NCBI RefSeq assembly: GCF_027460265.1 | Contig: NZ_JAPZBC010000001.1 | Coordinates: 6,271,001 to 6,335,000, forward strand | Direction of reading: 5' to 3' | DNA length: 64,000 nucleotides | Origin: Streptomyces sp. WMMC940 | GTDB lineage: Bacteria > Actinomycetota > Actinomycetes > Streptomycetales > Streptomycetaceae | Shown: piece by piece, positions 17,834 to 26,776 of the stretch | Numbering within the stretch: the stretch's first letter is position 1 | Layout: every line of letters starts with the position of its first letter | Notes under the pieces: generated by a model | What the model saw: the letters and a program-made list of their open reading frames with translations, nothing else | What the model was told of the DNA's origin: nothing | The model's database searches: none | Made by a program: the position numbers and the translations under genes

Positions 17834-20662
17834 ATGACAGAGGACCTCTCACCAGCTGAGCGATACGCAGCTGCTCGGACCCGCGCCGCCGAGCAGGCCA
17901 CCGCGCTCGCTCCCTTCCGCGAGATGTACGACTTCGAGCTGGACCCCTTCCAGATCGAGGCATGCGAGGCGCTCGAGGCGGGCAAGGGCGTGCTCGTGGC
18001 GGCCCCCACGGGCTCCGGCAAGACGATCGTCGGCGAGTTCGCCGTGCACCTCGCCCTCACCCAGGGGCGCAAGTGCTTCTACACGACCCCCATCAAGGCG
18101 CTGTCCAACCAGAAGTACTCGGACCTGGTGAAGCGGTACGGCCCCGGGAGGGTCGGCCTGCTCACCGGCGACAACAGCGTCAACTCCGAGGCGCCCGTGG
18201 TCGTCATGACCACCGAGGTCCTGCGCAACATGCTGTACGCCGGCTCCCAGTCGCTGAACGGCCTCGGCCATGTGGTCATGGACGAGGTGCACTACCTCTC
18301 CGACCGCTTCCGCGGAGCCGTCTGGGAGGAAGTGATCATCCACCTCCCCGAGTCGGTGACGCTGGTGTCGCTCTCGGCGACGGTGTCCAACGCGGAGGAG
18401 TTCGGTGACTGGCTGGACACCGTCCGCGGCGACACCGAGGTGATCGTCTCCGAGTCCCGCCCCGTGCCCCTGTGGCAGCACGTGCTGGCCGGACGCCGGA
18501 TGTACGACCTCTTCGAGGAGGAGACCGACCACGGCGGCCGCGGCGCGGCCCGCCGAGAGGTCAACCCCGACCTGGTCCGCCTGGCCAGGATGGAGAACTC
18601 GCGCACCTACAACCCCCGGGACCGACGTCGCGGCAAGATGGTCCGCGAGGCCGACCGGGAGCGCGAGCGCCGGCAGCGCAGCCGGATCTGGACCCCGGGA
18701 CGGCCCGAGGTCATCGAGCGACTGGACGCGGAGGGGCTGCTGCCCGCCATCACGTTCATCTTCAGCCGTGCCGGCTGTGAGGCCGCCGTCCAGCAGTGCC
18801 TGTACGCGGGGCTGCGGCTCAACGACGAGGAGGCCCGCCTGGAGGTACGGGCGATGGTCGAGGAGCGCACGGCGTCCATCCCGCGCGAGGACCTCCACGT
18901 CCTCGGCTACTACGAGTGGCTGGAGGGCCTGGAGCGGGGCATAGCCGCGCACCACGCCGGGATGCTCCCGACGTTCAAGGAAGTCGTCGAGGAACTCTTC
19001 GTCCGTGGCCTCGTCAAGGCCGTCTTCGCCACCGAGACCCTGGCCCTCGGCATCAACATGCCGGCCAGGTCCGTCGTCCTGGAGAAGCTCGTCAAGTGGA
19101 ACGGCGAGCAGCACGCCGACATCACCCCCGGCGAGTACACGCAGCTGACCGGACGCGCGGGGCGTCGCGGTATCGACGTGGAGGGCCATGCCGTCGTGCT
19201 CTGGCAGCGCGGCATGGACCCGGGGGCGCTCGCCGGCCTCGCAGGCACCCGCACCTATCCGCTCCGCTCCAGCTTCAAGCCGTCGTACAACATGGCGGTC
19301 AACCTGGTGCAGCAGTTCGGCCGGCACCGCTCGCGCGAACTTCTGGAGACCTCCTTCGCGCAGTTCCAGGCGGACAAGTCGGTCGTCGGGATCTCGCGCC
19401 AGGTGCAGCGCAACGAGGAAGGACTCGAGGGCTACCGGGAGGGCATGACCTGCCACTTGGGCGACTTCGAGGAGTACGCGCGGCTGCGCCGCGAGCTGAA
19501 GGACCGTGAGACCGAACTGGCCAAACAGGGCGCGGCCCAGCGCCGGGCGGCGGCCGCGGACTCGCTGGAGAAGCTCAAGCCGGGCGACGTCATCCACGTC
19601 CCCACCGGCAAGTTCGCCGGGCTCGCGCTCGTCCTCGACCCCGGCCTGCCGGCGGGCCGGTCCAACGGCCACCGCGGGTACGAGTACCACGACGGGCCAC
19701 GCCCCCTGGTGCTGACGGCCGAGCGGCAGGTCAAGCGACTCGCCTCGATGGACTTCCCGGTCCCCGTCGAGCCGTTGGAGCGGATGCGGATCCCCAAGTC
19801 CTTCAACCCCCGCTCGCCGCAGTCGCGCCGCGACCTCGCCTCCGCCCTGCGGACCAAGGCCGGTCACATCGTGCCCGACCGGCACCGCAAACCGCGCGCC
19901 GCCGCCGCGGACGACCGAGAGATCGCCAGGCTGCGCAAGGAGATCCGCGCCCATCCCTGCCACGGCTGCGACGAGCGCGAGGACCACGCCCGCTGGGCCG
20001 AGCGCTACCACCGGCTCCAGCGCGACACCCGGCAGCTGGAACGGCGCATCGAGGGCCGGACGAACACCATCGCCCGTACCTTCGACCGCATCGTCGCGCT
20101 GCTGACCGAGATGGACTACCTCCGCGGCAACGAGGTCACCGAGCACGGCCGGCGGCTCGCCCGGCTCTACGGCGAGCTGGACCTGCTGGCCAGCGAATGC
20201 CTGCGCGAAGGAGTCTGGGAGGGGCTGAACCCGGCCGAACTGGCCTCCTGCGTCTCGGCGCTGGTGTACGAGGCGCGGCAGGCCGACGACGCGGTGGCGC
20301 CGAAGCTCCCGTCCGGCAGAGCGAAGGCCGCGCTCGGTGAGATGGTGCGCATCTGGGGCCGGCTGGACGCGCTGGAGGAGGAGTTCCGCATCAACCAGGC
20401 CGAGGGCGTGGGCCAGCGCGAGCCGGATCTCGGCTTCGCCTGGGCCGCGCACCAGTGGGCCTCGGGCAAGGGGCTGGACGAGGTGCTGCGCGAGGCGGAG
20501 ATGCCGGCGGGGGACTTCGTGCGCTGGAGCAAGCAGGTCATCGACGTGCTCGGCCAGATCGCGGCCGCGGCGCCCGGGGAGCACTCCACCGTGGCGCGCA
20601 ACGCCCGCAAGGCCGTGGACGCGGTGCTGCGCGGCGTGGTGGCGTACAGCTCGGTCGGCTGA
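17834..20662 (+). CDS. helY: Ski2/Mtr4-like DEAD/DEAH-box RNA helicase
   Basis: ATP-dependent superfamily 2 helicase, 942 residues from ATG 17834. Walker A APTGSGKT at 57-64, DEVH box at 150-153, SAT motif LVSLSATVSN, and the helicase C motif QLTGRAGRRGID near residue 440. The C-terminal 200 residues are the DSHCT domain of exosome-type helicases. Related to mycobacterial HelY and eukaryotic Mtr4/Ski2, so probably in RNA turnover. A Cys/His cluster PCHGCDEREDH near residue 715 is conserved in actinobacterial members as far as I recall. Confidence 0.92.
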   Translation: MTEDLSPAERYAAARTRAAEQATALAPFREMYDFELDPFQIEACEALEAGKGVLVAAPTGSGKTIVGEFAVHLALTQGRKCFYTTPIKALSNQKYSDLVKRYGPGRVGLLTGDNSVNSEAPVVVMTTEVLRNMLYAGSQSLNGLGHVVMDEVHYLSDRFRGAVWEEVIIHLPESVTLVSLSATVSNAEEFGDWLDTVRGDTEVIVSESRPVPLWQHVLAGRRMYDLFEEETDHGGRGAARREVNPDLVRLARMENSRTYNPRDRRRGKMVREADRERERRQRSRIWTPGRPEVIERLDAEGLLPAITFIFSRAGCEAAVQQCLYAGLRLNDEEARLEVRAMVEERTASIPREDLHVLGYYEWLEGLERGIAAHHAGMLPTFKEVVEELFVRGLVKAVFATETLALGINMPARSVVLEKLVKWNGEQHADITPGEYTQLTGRAGRRGIDVEGHAVVLWQRGMDPGALAGLAGTRTYPLRSSFKPSYNMAVNLVQQFGRHRSRELLETSFAQFQADKSVVGISRQVQRNEEGLEGYREGMTCHLGDFEEYARLRRELKDRETELAKQGAAQRRAAAADSLEKLKPGDVIHVPTGKFAGLALVLDPGLPAGRSNGHRGYEYHDGPRPLVLTAERQVKRLASMDFPVPVEPLERMRIPKSFNPRSPQSRRDLASALRTKAGHIVPDRHRKPRAAAADDREIARLRKEIRAHPCHGCDEREDHARWAERYHRLQRDTRQLERRIEGRTNTIARTFDRIVALLTEMDYLRGNEVTEHGRRLARLYGELDLLASECLREGVWEGLNPAELASCVSALVYEARQADDAVAPKLPSGRAKAALGEMVRIWGRLDALEEEFRINQAEGVGQREPDLGFAWAAHQWASGKGLDEVLREAEMPAGDFVRWSKQVIDVLGQIAAAAPGEHSTVARNARKAVDAVLRGVVAYSSVG

Positions 20663-20673
20663 CCTTCGGTGCC

Positions 20674-20703
20674 GGTGTGCCGCCCCGGCGCGGGCGGCAC
20701 ACC
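20674..20703 (+). terminator. Terminator after the helicase
   Basis: A 12-bp perfect stem (GGTGTGCCGCCC at 20674-20685, complement at 20692-20703) with a 6-nt loop, starting 12 bases after the stop. Confidence 0.75.
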
Positions 20704-21123
20704 GGGCTGTGCGGGCGCACACCCTCGAGTGCCGGAGCGCCCGCACCGCGTGCGGCGCCCACCGGCTCGGAGGCCCACGTGCCCGGTCCACCGGCGCCGC
20801 CCCGGCGCGCGGAACGTGAGCGCCGTGGGGCTCGGGGCCGACGAGGGATTCGCCCGGCGCCCGCCCGACGCCGGGGAAGCGGGCGCCGGAACACCGCGGT
20901 GCGGGCGCTCGGCCGGCACCGGGCCGGGACGTGCACCGCACCCGAACGCGACGGACGGCCACCGCCCGAGCGTGAGCGCCAGGCGCCGCAGGTCAGGCGC
21001 GCCGAGGACGCGGGAACCGTGTCCCGGGAGAGGGACGTGGGTAGGACGCGTCCAGCGGGCGGGAATCGCCCCCGCTCCGTGCACCGCCCCGAGGGCAACG
21101 CGTCCCTCCCCGCCGTACCCGCC
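20704..21123. other. Intergenic region, no gene seen
   Basis: About 420 bases between convergent helicase and anti-sigma genes. Open frames here are Arg/Pro-rich and end-to-end on both strands, which is the usual noise of very GC-rich DNA. Short GC-rich inverted repeats occur but no motif that I recognise. Confidence 0.5.
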
Positions 21124-21936
21124 CTACCCGGCCGGGAAGCTGAGCAGGCCCAGTGGTTCGGAGGTCGGGGCCCGGGAGCCGCCGGAGGGTTCGACGGTGA
21201 TGCCCATGCCCGTCGCCCGGCCGACCGCGCCGTCCATGAGCAGTGCCTCCGCGCCTCCCGCCGAGGCGAGCAGCCCGGCCGGACGCATGGTGTCGCCGTC
21301 CGCGAACCAGAGTTGGTACACCTTGCCGCTCTCCGGCCGGGGCAGGCCGGACGCGAGGAAGACGGCACGGTCGCGTTCGCGGGAGACGGCCACCGTGCCG
21401 GTGGCGCCCTCGCCGAGCTTCGTGCTCAGCGTGCGCACGTCGGGCGCGGTGAGGACGTCCGCGAGTGCCTGGGTCCGCCGCTGTGCCAGTTCGGCGGCCT
21501 CACGGGCCTCGGTCCGCGCCTCGTCGACGGCGCGCTGCTGCGCGAACGTGACGCCGCCGAGCGCCGCGAGCCCCGCGACACAGGCGGCGAGGACGAACCC
21601 CGGGAGCCTGCGCCGACCCGCTGGACGGGCCCGGTGGACCGGTGCCGGGATCCGGCCGGCCTCCGCGGCGGCGACCTTCGGGGGTTCCTGGCGTACGGTC
21701 GAGATCCGGGCCAGCACCTGGGACTTCATCGCGGACGGCGGGTTCTCGGTCGCGGCGAGCCCGAGCCGTACCGCCGTGGCGCCGAGTTCCCGCACCTCCT
21801 GCTCGCAGGCCGCGCACACGGCCAAGTGCCGTTCGAACCGGGCGCGTTCCCGGTCGCCGAGCGCATTGAGGGCGTATGCGCCGGTCAGCGTGTGCAGTTC
21901 GGCGTCCCGCCCCGCTCCCTTCGCCGCGGCGCTCAT
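21124..21936 (-). CDS. Anti-sigma factor, RskA/anti-sigma-K family
   Basis: Membrane protein that holds the adjacent ECF sigma factor inactive. 270 residues from ATG 21936, which overlaps the sigma stop codon as ATGA, indicating translational coupling. N-terminal cytosolic domain with RHLAVCAACEQEV (zinc anti-sigma HxxxCxxC motif), one transmembrane helix near 118-140 (LPGFVLAACVAGLAALGGVTFA), then an extracytoplasmic anti-sigma-K domain with VYQLWFADGDTMRPAGLL and a C-terminal GITVEPSGG strand. It is probably cleaved in regulated proteolysis, as known for RskA. Confidence 0.92.
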   Translation of the reverse strand: MSAAAKGAGRDAELHTLTGAYALNALGDRERARFERHLAVCAACEQEVRELGATAVRLGLAATENPPSAMKSQVLARISTVRQEPPKVAAAEAGRIPAPVHRARPAGRRRLPGFVLAACVAGLAALGGVTFAQQRAVDEARTEAREAAELAQRRTQALADVLTAPDVRTLSTKLGEGATGTVAVSRERDRAVFLASGLPRPESGKVYQLWFADGDTMRPAGLLASAGGAEALLMDGAVGRATGMGITVEPSGGSRAPTSEPLGLLSFPAG

Positions 21937-22517
21937 CCGTTCACCCCCAGGCAGTCGCGCAGACGGATCAGTCCGTCGCGCATCCGTGTCTTGACCGTGC
22001 CCAGCGGCACCGCGAGCAGTTCGGCGACCTCCCGGTAGGCGAGGCCGCGGTAGTAGGCCAGGGTCACCGACTGGCGCTGGAGTTCGGTCAGCGTGCGCAG
22101 ACAGCGCCGTACCTGCTCCCGTTCCAGCCGGGCCTCGACCTGTTCGACGACGTCGTCGAACGCCGGTGTGCCGCCGAGCCGTGCGGCTCTGTGCTCGCGT
22201 TCGGCGGATGCCTGGGCGGAGCGTACGCGGTCGACGGCGCGGCGGTGGGCGAGGGTGAGGGTCCAGGTGAGGGCCGAGCCGCGGGAAGGCCGGTAGCGCG
22301 CGGCTGTGCGCCACAGCTCCACCAGCACCTCCTGCGTCACTTCCTCCGACTGTGCCGGATCGCGCAACACCCCGCGGACGACGCCGAGTACGGGTCCGCA
22401 GACCGCGTCGTACACACGCGAGAAGGCCTGCTGATCGCCGCGCGCGACCCGGACGAGCAGTTCGTCGAGTCCCGGCCCCGCCGATGGTGCCCCTGTGATG
22501 CGTATCGCTTCCTTCAC
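21933..22517 (-). CDS. sigK: ECF RNA polymerase sigma factor, SigK-like
   Basis: 194 residues from GTG 22517 with GGGGAGA just upstream. Region 2 (ARGDQQAFSRVYDAVCGPVLGV to TLAHRRAVDRVR, about 25-100) and region 4 HTH (YRGLAYREVAELLAVPLGTVKTRMRDGLIRLRDCL, about 155-190) are complete. The partner anti-sigma gene overlaps downstream, as in mycobacterial sigK-rskA. Autoregulation is usual for such pairs. The SigK name rests on the RskA-type partner. Confidence 0.92.
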   Translation of the reverse strand: MKEAIRITGAPSAGPGLDELLVRVARGDQQAFSRVYDAVCGPVLGVVRGVLRDPAQSEEVTQEVLVELWRTAARYRPSRGSALTWTLTLAHRRAVDRVRSAQASAEREHRAARLGGTPAFDDVVEQVEARLEREQVRRCLRTLTELQRQSVTLAYYRGLAYREVAELLAVPLGTVKTRMRDGLIRLRDCLGVNG

Positions 22518-23141
22518 CGCTCTCCCCTCGCCGCGGCCTGCTCCGGCCGGCCCCTCTTCCCCGGACCTGCGTCGCCGCGGGTGTCACTCCCCCTATACGG
22601 AGCGGAGGCGGGTCTTGACTGCCGTCGCGCCCAACTTTTTACGCGTCCGTGTTCCGGCCGAGTCCTTCGCCGTCCGGGGAGTCCCGGGTAGCGGGGGACG
22701 GCGAAGGGCCGGCGGGGGAGAGCGGGGCCGTGAGCAGCGGAGACGGCTCCGCGGTGGGGCTTGGGGGACGGCCGGTGGTGCGGGTGCGCCTGAGGTGCCG
22801 GTGACGTTCACCCCGCGGGTCGGCGGGTCGGCGGGTCGGCGAGTCGGCGGGGCGTTCCGGCGGGCCGGACGCCGAGTGTGTCCGCGACCACGGCACGCGG
22901 GCGCCGTGGGTCCCGCGGGGTGGGTCGACGTCCGTGCCGCGGTGGGCCGGGCGCGACTGCCGTATGCGGTGGCCGCCTCCCTCGCGCGACGGTCCGCCCT
23001 GTGTCGGTGCGGGCGGAGGGCCCGGACCCGTGCGGGGCGATGCCTTTCTGTCGTGACGGTCGGCACGTTGACGGCGGTGCGCCCGCACCGGTGCGGCGGC
23101 CGTGCGTCCCGCGCCGGTGGGCGCTCGTCCCGCCCGCGTGG
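22518..23141. other. Intergenic region with short tandem repeat, no gene seen
   Basis: About 620 bases upstream of the sigma gene and downstream of the siderophore-interacting protein gene. It should contain the sigma promoter near 22520-22650; the relatively AT-rich CAACTTTTTACG (about 22631-22642) is the most promoter-like part. Four copies of GGGTCGGC (last one GAGTCGGC) lie in tandem at 22817-22848. No convincing coding frame. Confidence 0.45.
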
Positions 23142-23978
23142 TCAGTCCTCCTGCTCGCGCTCCACTTCCGCGTTCCAGTCGCGCTTGATCGCCCGCCAGG
23201 CCTCGTCGGACTTGCCCAGGCGCCAGTAGCCGGAGAGGGAAAGCCGCTCGCGCGGGACGCCCCGCTCCATCCGGAGGTGGCGGCGCAGTTCGCGTACCGC
23301 GCCCGCCTCGCCGTGGACGAACGCGTGCACGTCCCCTTCGGGGAACTCCAGTCCGCGCACCGCGGCGATCAGTGCCTCGCCGACGGGACGGGAGCCCCGG
23401 TGCAGCCAGGTGACGGTCACGCCGTCCGGGGTGGCGATCTTCTGCTCCTCCTCGGGACCGGCGATCTCGACGAAGGCGTGGACCCGTGCGCCCACCGGCA
23501 TCTGCTCCAGCGAGGCGGCGATGGCCGGGAGCGCGCTCTCGTCGCCCGCGAGCAGATGCCAGTCCGCCGCCGGGTCGGGTGCGTAGCCGCCGCCGGGGCC
23601 CAGCAGCCGCACGGTCTCACCGGGCCGCACCGCGGCCGCCCACGGTCCCGCGAGTCCCTGGTCGCCGTGGACCACGAAGTCGATGACGAGCTCACGGTGC
23701 GCGGCGTCCCAGGAACGGACGGTGTACGTCCGGTTGCTCGGCCACTGGTCGCGGGGCAGTTCCTCGCGGATGCGGGCCATGTCGAACGGCTCGGGGTACG
23801 TCACTCCGGGCGCCGGGAAGACGACCTTCACATAGTGGTCGGTGAACCCCTGCGTGGCGAACGACGCCAGGCCCTCGCCGCCGAGGACGAGACGCACCAT
23901 GTGCGGGGTGATCCGTTCCGTACGCAGGACCAGCGCCTCATGGACCTGCGGTGCCTTGCGGGCGGCTGTCTCTGCCAC
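23142..23978 (-). CDS. Siderophore-interacting protein (FAD-dependent ferric-siderophore reductase, SIP)
   Basis: Releases iron from imported ferric siderophores by NAD(P)H-dependent reduction. 278 residues from GTG 23978 with GGGGAGA 5 bases upstream. N-terminal FAD-binding part (about 15-140) with RTYTVRSWDAAHRELVIDFVVHGDQG, containing the RxYTxR flavin motif, then the SIP C-terminal domain (LLAGDESALPAIAASLEQMP, FVHGEAGAVRELRRHL, GYWRLGKSDEAW). An iron box just upstream points to DmdR1/IdeR repression when iron is plentiful. Confidence 0.95.
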   Translation of the reverse strand: MAETAARKAPQVHEALVLRTERITPHMVRLVLGGEGLASFATQGFTDHYVKVVFPAPGVTYPEPFDMARIREELPRDQWPSNRTYTVRSWDAAHRELVIDFVVHGDQGLAGPWAAAVRPGETVRLLGPGGGYAPDPAADWHLLAGDESALPAIAASLEQMPVGARVHAFVEIAGPEEEQKIATPDGVTVTWLHRGSRPVGEALIAAVRGLEFPEGDVHAFVHGEAGAVRELRRHLRMERGVPRERLSLSGYWRLGKSDEAWRAIKRDWNAEVEREQED

Positions 23979-24003
23979 GGCGGTCTCCCCTGACTGTAGA
24001 TGC

Positions 24004-24022
24004 TTAGGCTTGCCTAAGCTAA
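24004..24022 (-). promoter_or_regulatory. Iron box (DmdR1/IdeR operator)
   Basis: On the minus strand it reads TTAGCTTAGGCAAGCCTAA, 16 of 19 matching the actinobacterial iron box TTAGGTTAGGCTAACCTAA. It lies 26-44 bases upstream of the SIP start codon and 4 bases beyond the exonuclease stop, so it controls only the SIP gene. Confidence 0.88.
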
Positions 24023-24025
24023 CAC

Positions 24026-24961
24026 CTAGTCGCGGGGGCTCGCGCTCGCCAGCTCCGTGCGCAGCCGGGCGACCGCCCTGCCGAGCCCCCAGCGCGCGGC
24101 CAGTTCCTCCAGCCCGGCCGGGTCGCGAGGCTCCCCGGGCAGAGCCGGATCGAAGGCGGGCAGGGGTACGTCGCCCGCCACCCGGACGACCTTGGGGGCG
24201 ACCGCCACATAGGGACGCGACTCGTCCAGGCGCTTGCGCTGCGACGGCGTCAGCCCGGACGCGGGGTCGTCGACAGCGGCCATGATCCCGGCCAGGTCGC
24301 CGTACGCGGCCAGCAGCTTCGCCGCCGTCTTCTCGCCGATGCCCGGCACCCCGGGCAGCCCGTCGCTGGGGTCGCCGCGCAGCAGCGCCAGGTCCGCGTA
24401 GCCCGGGCCGTCCACGCCGTACTTCTCGCGGAGCACCGCCTCGTCGGTGGCCTGCATCATGCCCACGCCCTTCAGTGGGTAGAGCACGCGGATGCCGCGG
24501 GCGTCGTCCACGAGCTGGTACAGGTCGCGGTCGCCGGTCACGATGTCGACCGGGCCCGTCGCCCGCGCCGTGAGCGTGCCGATCACGTCGTCCGCCTCGT
24601 ACCCCGCGACGCCGACCCGCGCGATGCCGAAAGCGTCCAGGACGTCCTCGATGACGGGGACCTGCGGCGACAGGGTGTCCGGGACCTCCTCCGCGTCCGG
24701 CCCCGCCTCGCTCTCCACCGCGACCCGGTGGGCCTTGTACGAGGGGATCAGCTCGACCCGCCAGTGCGGGCGCCAGTCCGCGTCCATGCAGGCCACCAGC
24801 TCGTCGGGACGGTGGTCCTGGACCAGCCGGGTGATGAACTCGAGCAGTCCGCGCACGGCGTTCACGGGCGTGCCGTCGGGGGCGCGCACGGAGTCCGGCA
24901 CCCCGTAGTAGGCGCGGAAGTACAGGGAGGCGGTGTCGAGGAGCATCAGGCGTCGCGTCAC
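24026..24961 (-). CDS. 5'-3' exonuclease (PolI N-terminal-like, FEN family)
   Basis: Stand-alone flap/5'-nuclease, 311 residues from GTG 24961; no strong ribosome-binding site, and ATG 24946 is possible. PIN-like domain: MLLDTASLYFRAYYGVP, MDADWRPHWRVELIPSYKAHR, then acidic metal ligands in GYEADDVIGTLTARA and TGDRDLYQLVDD; the H3TH motif is GVPGIGEKTAAKLLAAYG (about 195-215). Actinomycetes carry this in addition to PolI, and it may remove RNA primers or repair flaps. Confidence 0.92.
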   Translation of the reverse strand: MTRRLMLLDTASLYFRAYYGVPDSVRAPDGTPVNAVRGLLEFITRLVQDHRPDELVACMDADWRPHWRVELIPSYKAHRVAVESEAGPDAEEVPDTLSPQVPVIEDVLDAFGIARVGVAGYEADDVIGTLTARATGPVDIVTGDRDLYQLVDDARGIRVLYPLKGVGMMQATDEAVLREKYGVDGPGYADLALLRGDPSDGLPGVPGIGEKTAAKLLAAYGDLAGIMAAVDDPASGLTPSQRKRLDESRPYVAVAPKVVRVAGDVPLPAFDPALPGEPRDPAGLEELAARWGLGRAVARLRTELASASPRD

Positions 24962-25094
24962 AGTCCGAATGATGCCGTACGCCGCCGACAACACCCCGGC
25001 CCCGTGCCGACCGGACCCGGTCCGCCCGCCCGATCCGTCGCGGGCCCGCCGCGCACCGGGTGCTGCCCGCTCGGCCCGGCACGGCCGCAGCACC

Positions 25095-25361
25095 TACGAC
25101 CTGAGGAAGCTGAAGGACCCGAAGGGTGCGTGGGGCGAGGGCGACTGCATCCACACCCTCGCCCGCAAGGGCCTCTCCGAGGAGAACCCGCGGGCCGGCA
25201 AGTGGCTCCAGGGTTCCAAGGCGACCGAGGCCCAGCTCACCGGCCTGGAGGCGAAGATCCAGGAGACCGGCAAGGGCGAGGGGCAGGACGCCGTCCGCGC
25301 CTGGCCGGCGGAGAATCCCGGTCTCGCCGACGAGCGGACGTGGGTGGCCGGGCCGGGGTGA
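25095..25361 (+). pseudogene. Remnant of a glycine betaine-binding protein (OpuAC C-terminus)
   Basis: Only the last 85-90 residues of an OpuAC-type substrate-binding protein are visible: YDLRKLKDPKGAWGEGD, then LSEENPRAGKWLQGSKATE and GKGEGQDAVRAWPAENPG, which match the end of glycine betaine/choline binding proteins. Upstream in the same frame is Arg/Pro noise overlapping the divergent exonuclease promoter, with no signal peptide, no ribosome-binding site and no N-terminal domain. The usual size is about 300 residues. A terminator follows. The identification is from memory of the family; the lack of most of the gene is visible. Confidence 0.7.
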
Positions 25362-25403
25362 ACGGCTCGCAGCCGCAACAGACCGACCGAATCCCCCACC
25401 GGT

Positions 25404-25436
25404 GAGGACCCCGTCACATAACGTGGCGGGGTCCTC
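25404..25436 (+). terminator. Terminator following the OpuAC remnant
   Basis: GAGGACCCCG (25404-25413) pairs with CGGGGTCCTC (25427-25436), with CAC/GTG extending the stem inward. It appears to be the old terminator of the betaine transport operon and now insulates the XRE gene. Confidence 0.7.
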
Positions 25437-25517
25437 GTCGCCGCGGCAGGGGCGACGGAGGGTTGCCCGGGCCGGAACGTGCGTAAGGTACAGAGAGAGG
25501 AGGGAGGGACCTCAGCC

Positions 25518-26069
25518 ATGGGAGACAAGGAAGCGCTCCGCGTGGGCTCCGCCGTCCGCCGAAGGCGCCGGGCCCTGGATCTGACGCTCGCCGCCGTCGC
25601 CGGGCGCAGCGGCCTGTCCGTGCCCTTCCTCAGCCAGATCGAGAACGAACGGGCCCGGCCCAGCATGCGGTCGCTGCACCGCGTCGCCGACGCACTGGAG
25701 ACGACCGCCGCCGAACTGCTCGCCGCCGCCGACTCCTGCCGGGTCGTCGACGTCGTCCGCGCCGACGACACCGGCCTCGTCACCCGGCCGGGCGTGCGCC
25801 ATCTGGTACGGGGTCACCACCAGCTCCACGCCGTCGAGTTCACCGGCGAGCAGGACGCCGGAGGCGAGCACCAGCACCGCAACGACGAGCTGATGTACGT
25901 GGCCGACGGCGGCGCCGAGGTCGAGGCCGAGGGCCGTGCCCATCGCCTGGAGAAGGGCGACACGCTCTTCCTCTCCGGCGGGGTGCTCCACCGCTGGCGG
26001 GCCACCCGCCCCGGCACCCGCCTCCTCGTCGTCGCCGTCGCCGACCACATCGAGGCCGTCGCACCGTGA
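25518..26069 (+). CDS. XRE-family regulator with C-terminal cupin
   Basis: 183 residues from ATG 25518 (GGAGGGAC 10 bases upstream). HTH at about 8-62 (LRVGSAVRRRRRALDLTLAAVAGRSGLSVPFLSQIENERARPSMRSLHRV split by the usual turn) and a cupin_2 barrel at about 105-175 with GEHQHRNDELMYVADG and LEKGDTLFLSGGVLHRW. The cupin probably binds a small ligand or metal. It overlaps the next gene by 4 bases, so they are coupled. Confidence 0.92.
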   Translation: MGDKEALRVGSAVRRRRRALDLTLAAVAGRSGLSVPFLSQIENERARPSMRSLHRVADALETTAAELLAAADSCRVVDVVRADDTGLVTRPGVRHLVRGHHQLHAVEFTGEQDAGGEHQHRNDELMYVADGGAEVEAEGRAHRLEKGDTLFLSGGVLHRWRATRPGTRLLVVAVADHIEAVAP

Positions 26070-26776
26070 CCCGGGTCGTCTCGCTGGTGCCTTCGCTCAC
26101 GGAGGCCATCGCGGTCAGCGCGCCCGGGCTGCTGGCCGGTGCCACGGACTGGTGCACCCGTCCCGCCGGACTCCGCGCCGCCAGGATCGGGGGCACGAAG
26201 AACCCCGACGTGGAGGCGGTGGTCGCGCTGCGGCCCGATCTCGTGGTCGCCAACGAGGAGGAGAACCGGGAACCCGACCTCGCCGTGCTGCGCGCCGCGG
26301 GGCTCGACGTGCTCGTCACCGAAGTGAGGACCCTGCCGCAGGCGTTCACCGAGCTGCAGCGGGTCCTGGACGCCTGCGGGGTGCCCCGTCCCCGGTGGCT
26401 CGACGACGCCGAGGCCGCCTGGGACGCCGTCGAGCCGCCGGCCGGGCCGCGCCGTGCGGTGGTGCCCGTCTGGCGGCGGCCCTGGATGGTCCTCGGCCGC
26501 GACACCTTCGCCGGCGACGTGCTCGCCCGGCTGGGCGTCGACAACGTCTACGCCGCGCACCCGGACCGCTATCCCCGGGTCCCGCTCGACGAGCTGAACG
26601 CCGCGGGAGCGGACCTGGTCGTACTCCCCGACGAGCCCTACCGCTTCACCGCGGACGACGGTCCGGAGGCCTTTCCGGGGATCCCCGCCGCGCTCGTCGA
26701 CGGCCGCATGCTCACCTGGTACGGGCCGTCGCTGGCTGCGGCGCCCACGGCGCTGCGAGCAGCGCTCCGCGGGTGA
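26066..26776 (+). CDS. BtuF-like helical-backbone metal/corrinoid-binding protein, no signal peptide
   Basis: 236 residues from GTG 26066, whose GTGA overlaps the XRE stop. Fold signature of the cobalamin/iron-siderophore binding family: RVVSLVPSLTEAI at the start, IGGTKNPDVEAVVALRPDLVVA, EENREPDLAVLRAAGLDVLV, and the second lobe with ARLGVDNVYAA. No export signal or lipobox is visible and no BtuCD genes are adjacent, so it probably acts in the cytoplasm. Its 3' end overlaps the convergent transporter gene by 65 bases. Confidence 0.85.
   Translation: MTRVVSLVPSLTEAIAVSAPGLLAGATDWCTRPAGLRAARIGGTKNPDVEAVVALRPDLVVANEEENREPDLAVLRAAGLDVLVTEVRTLPQAFTELQRVLDACGVPRPRWLDDAEAAWDAVEPPAGPRRAVVPVWRRPWMVLGRDTFAGDVLARLGVDNVYAAHPDRYPRVPLDELNAAGADLVVLPDEPYRFTADDGPEAFPGIPAALVDGRMLTWYGPSLAAAPTALRAALRG

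Noticed and set aside
17849..20962. Thousand-codon minus-strand frame over the helicase.
   Set aside because: Shadow of the helicase gene, without any recognisable domain.
22817..22848. GGGTCGGC tandem repeat considered as a CRISPR or iteron array.
   Set aside because: Only four contiguous 8-mers without spacers; more likely slippage in GC-rich DNA.
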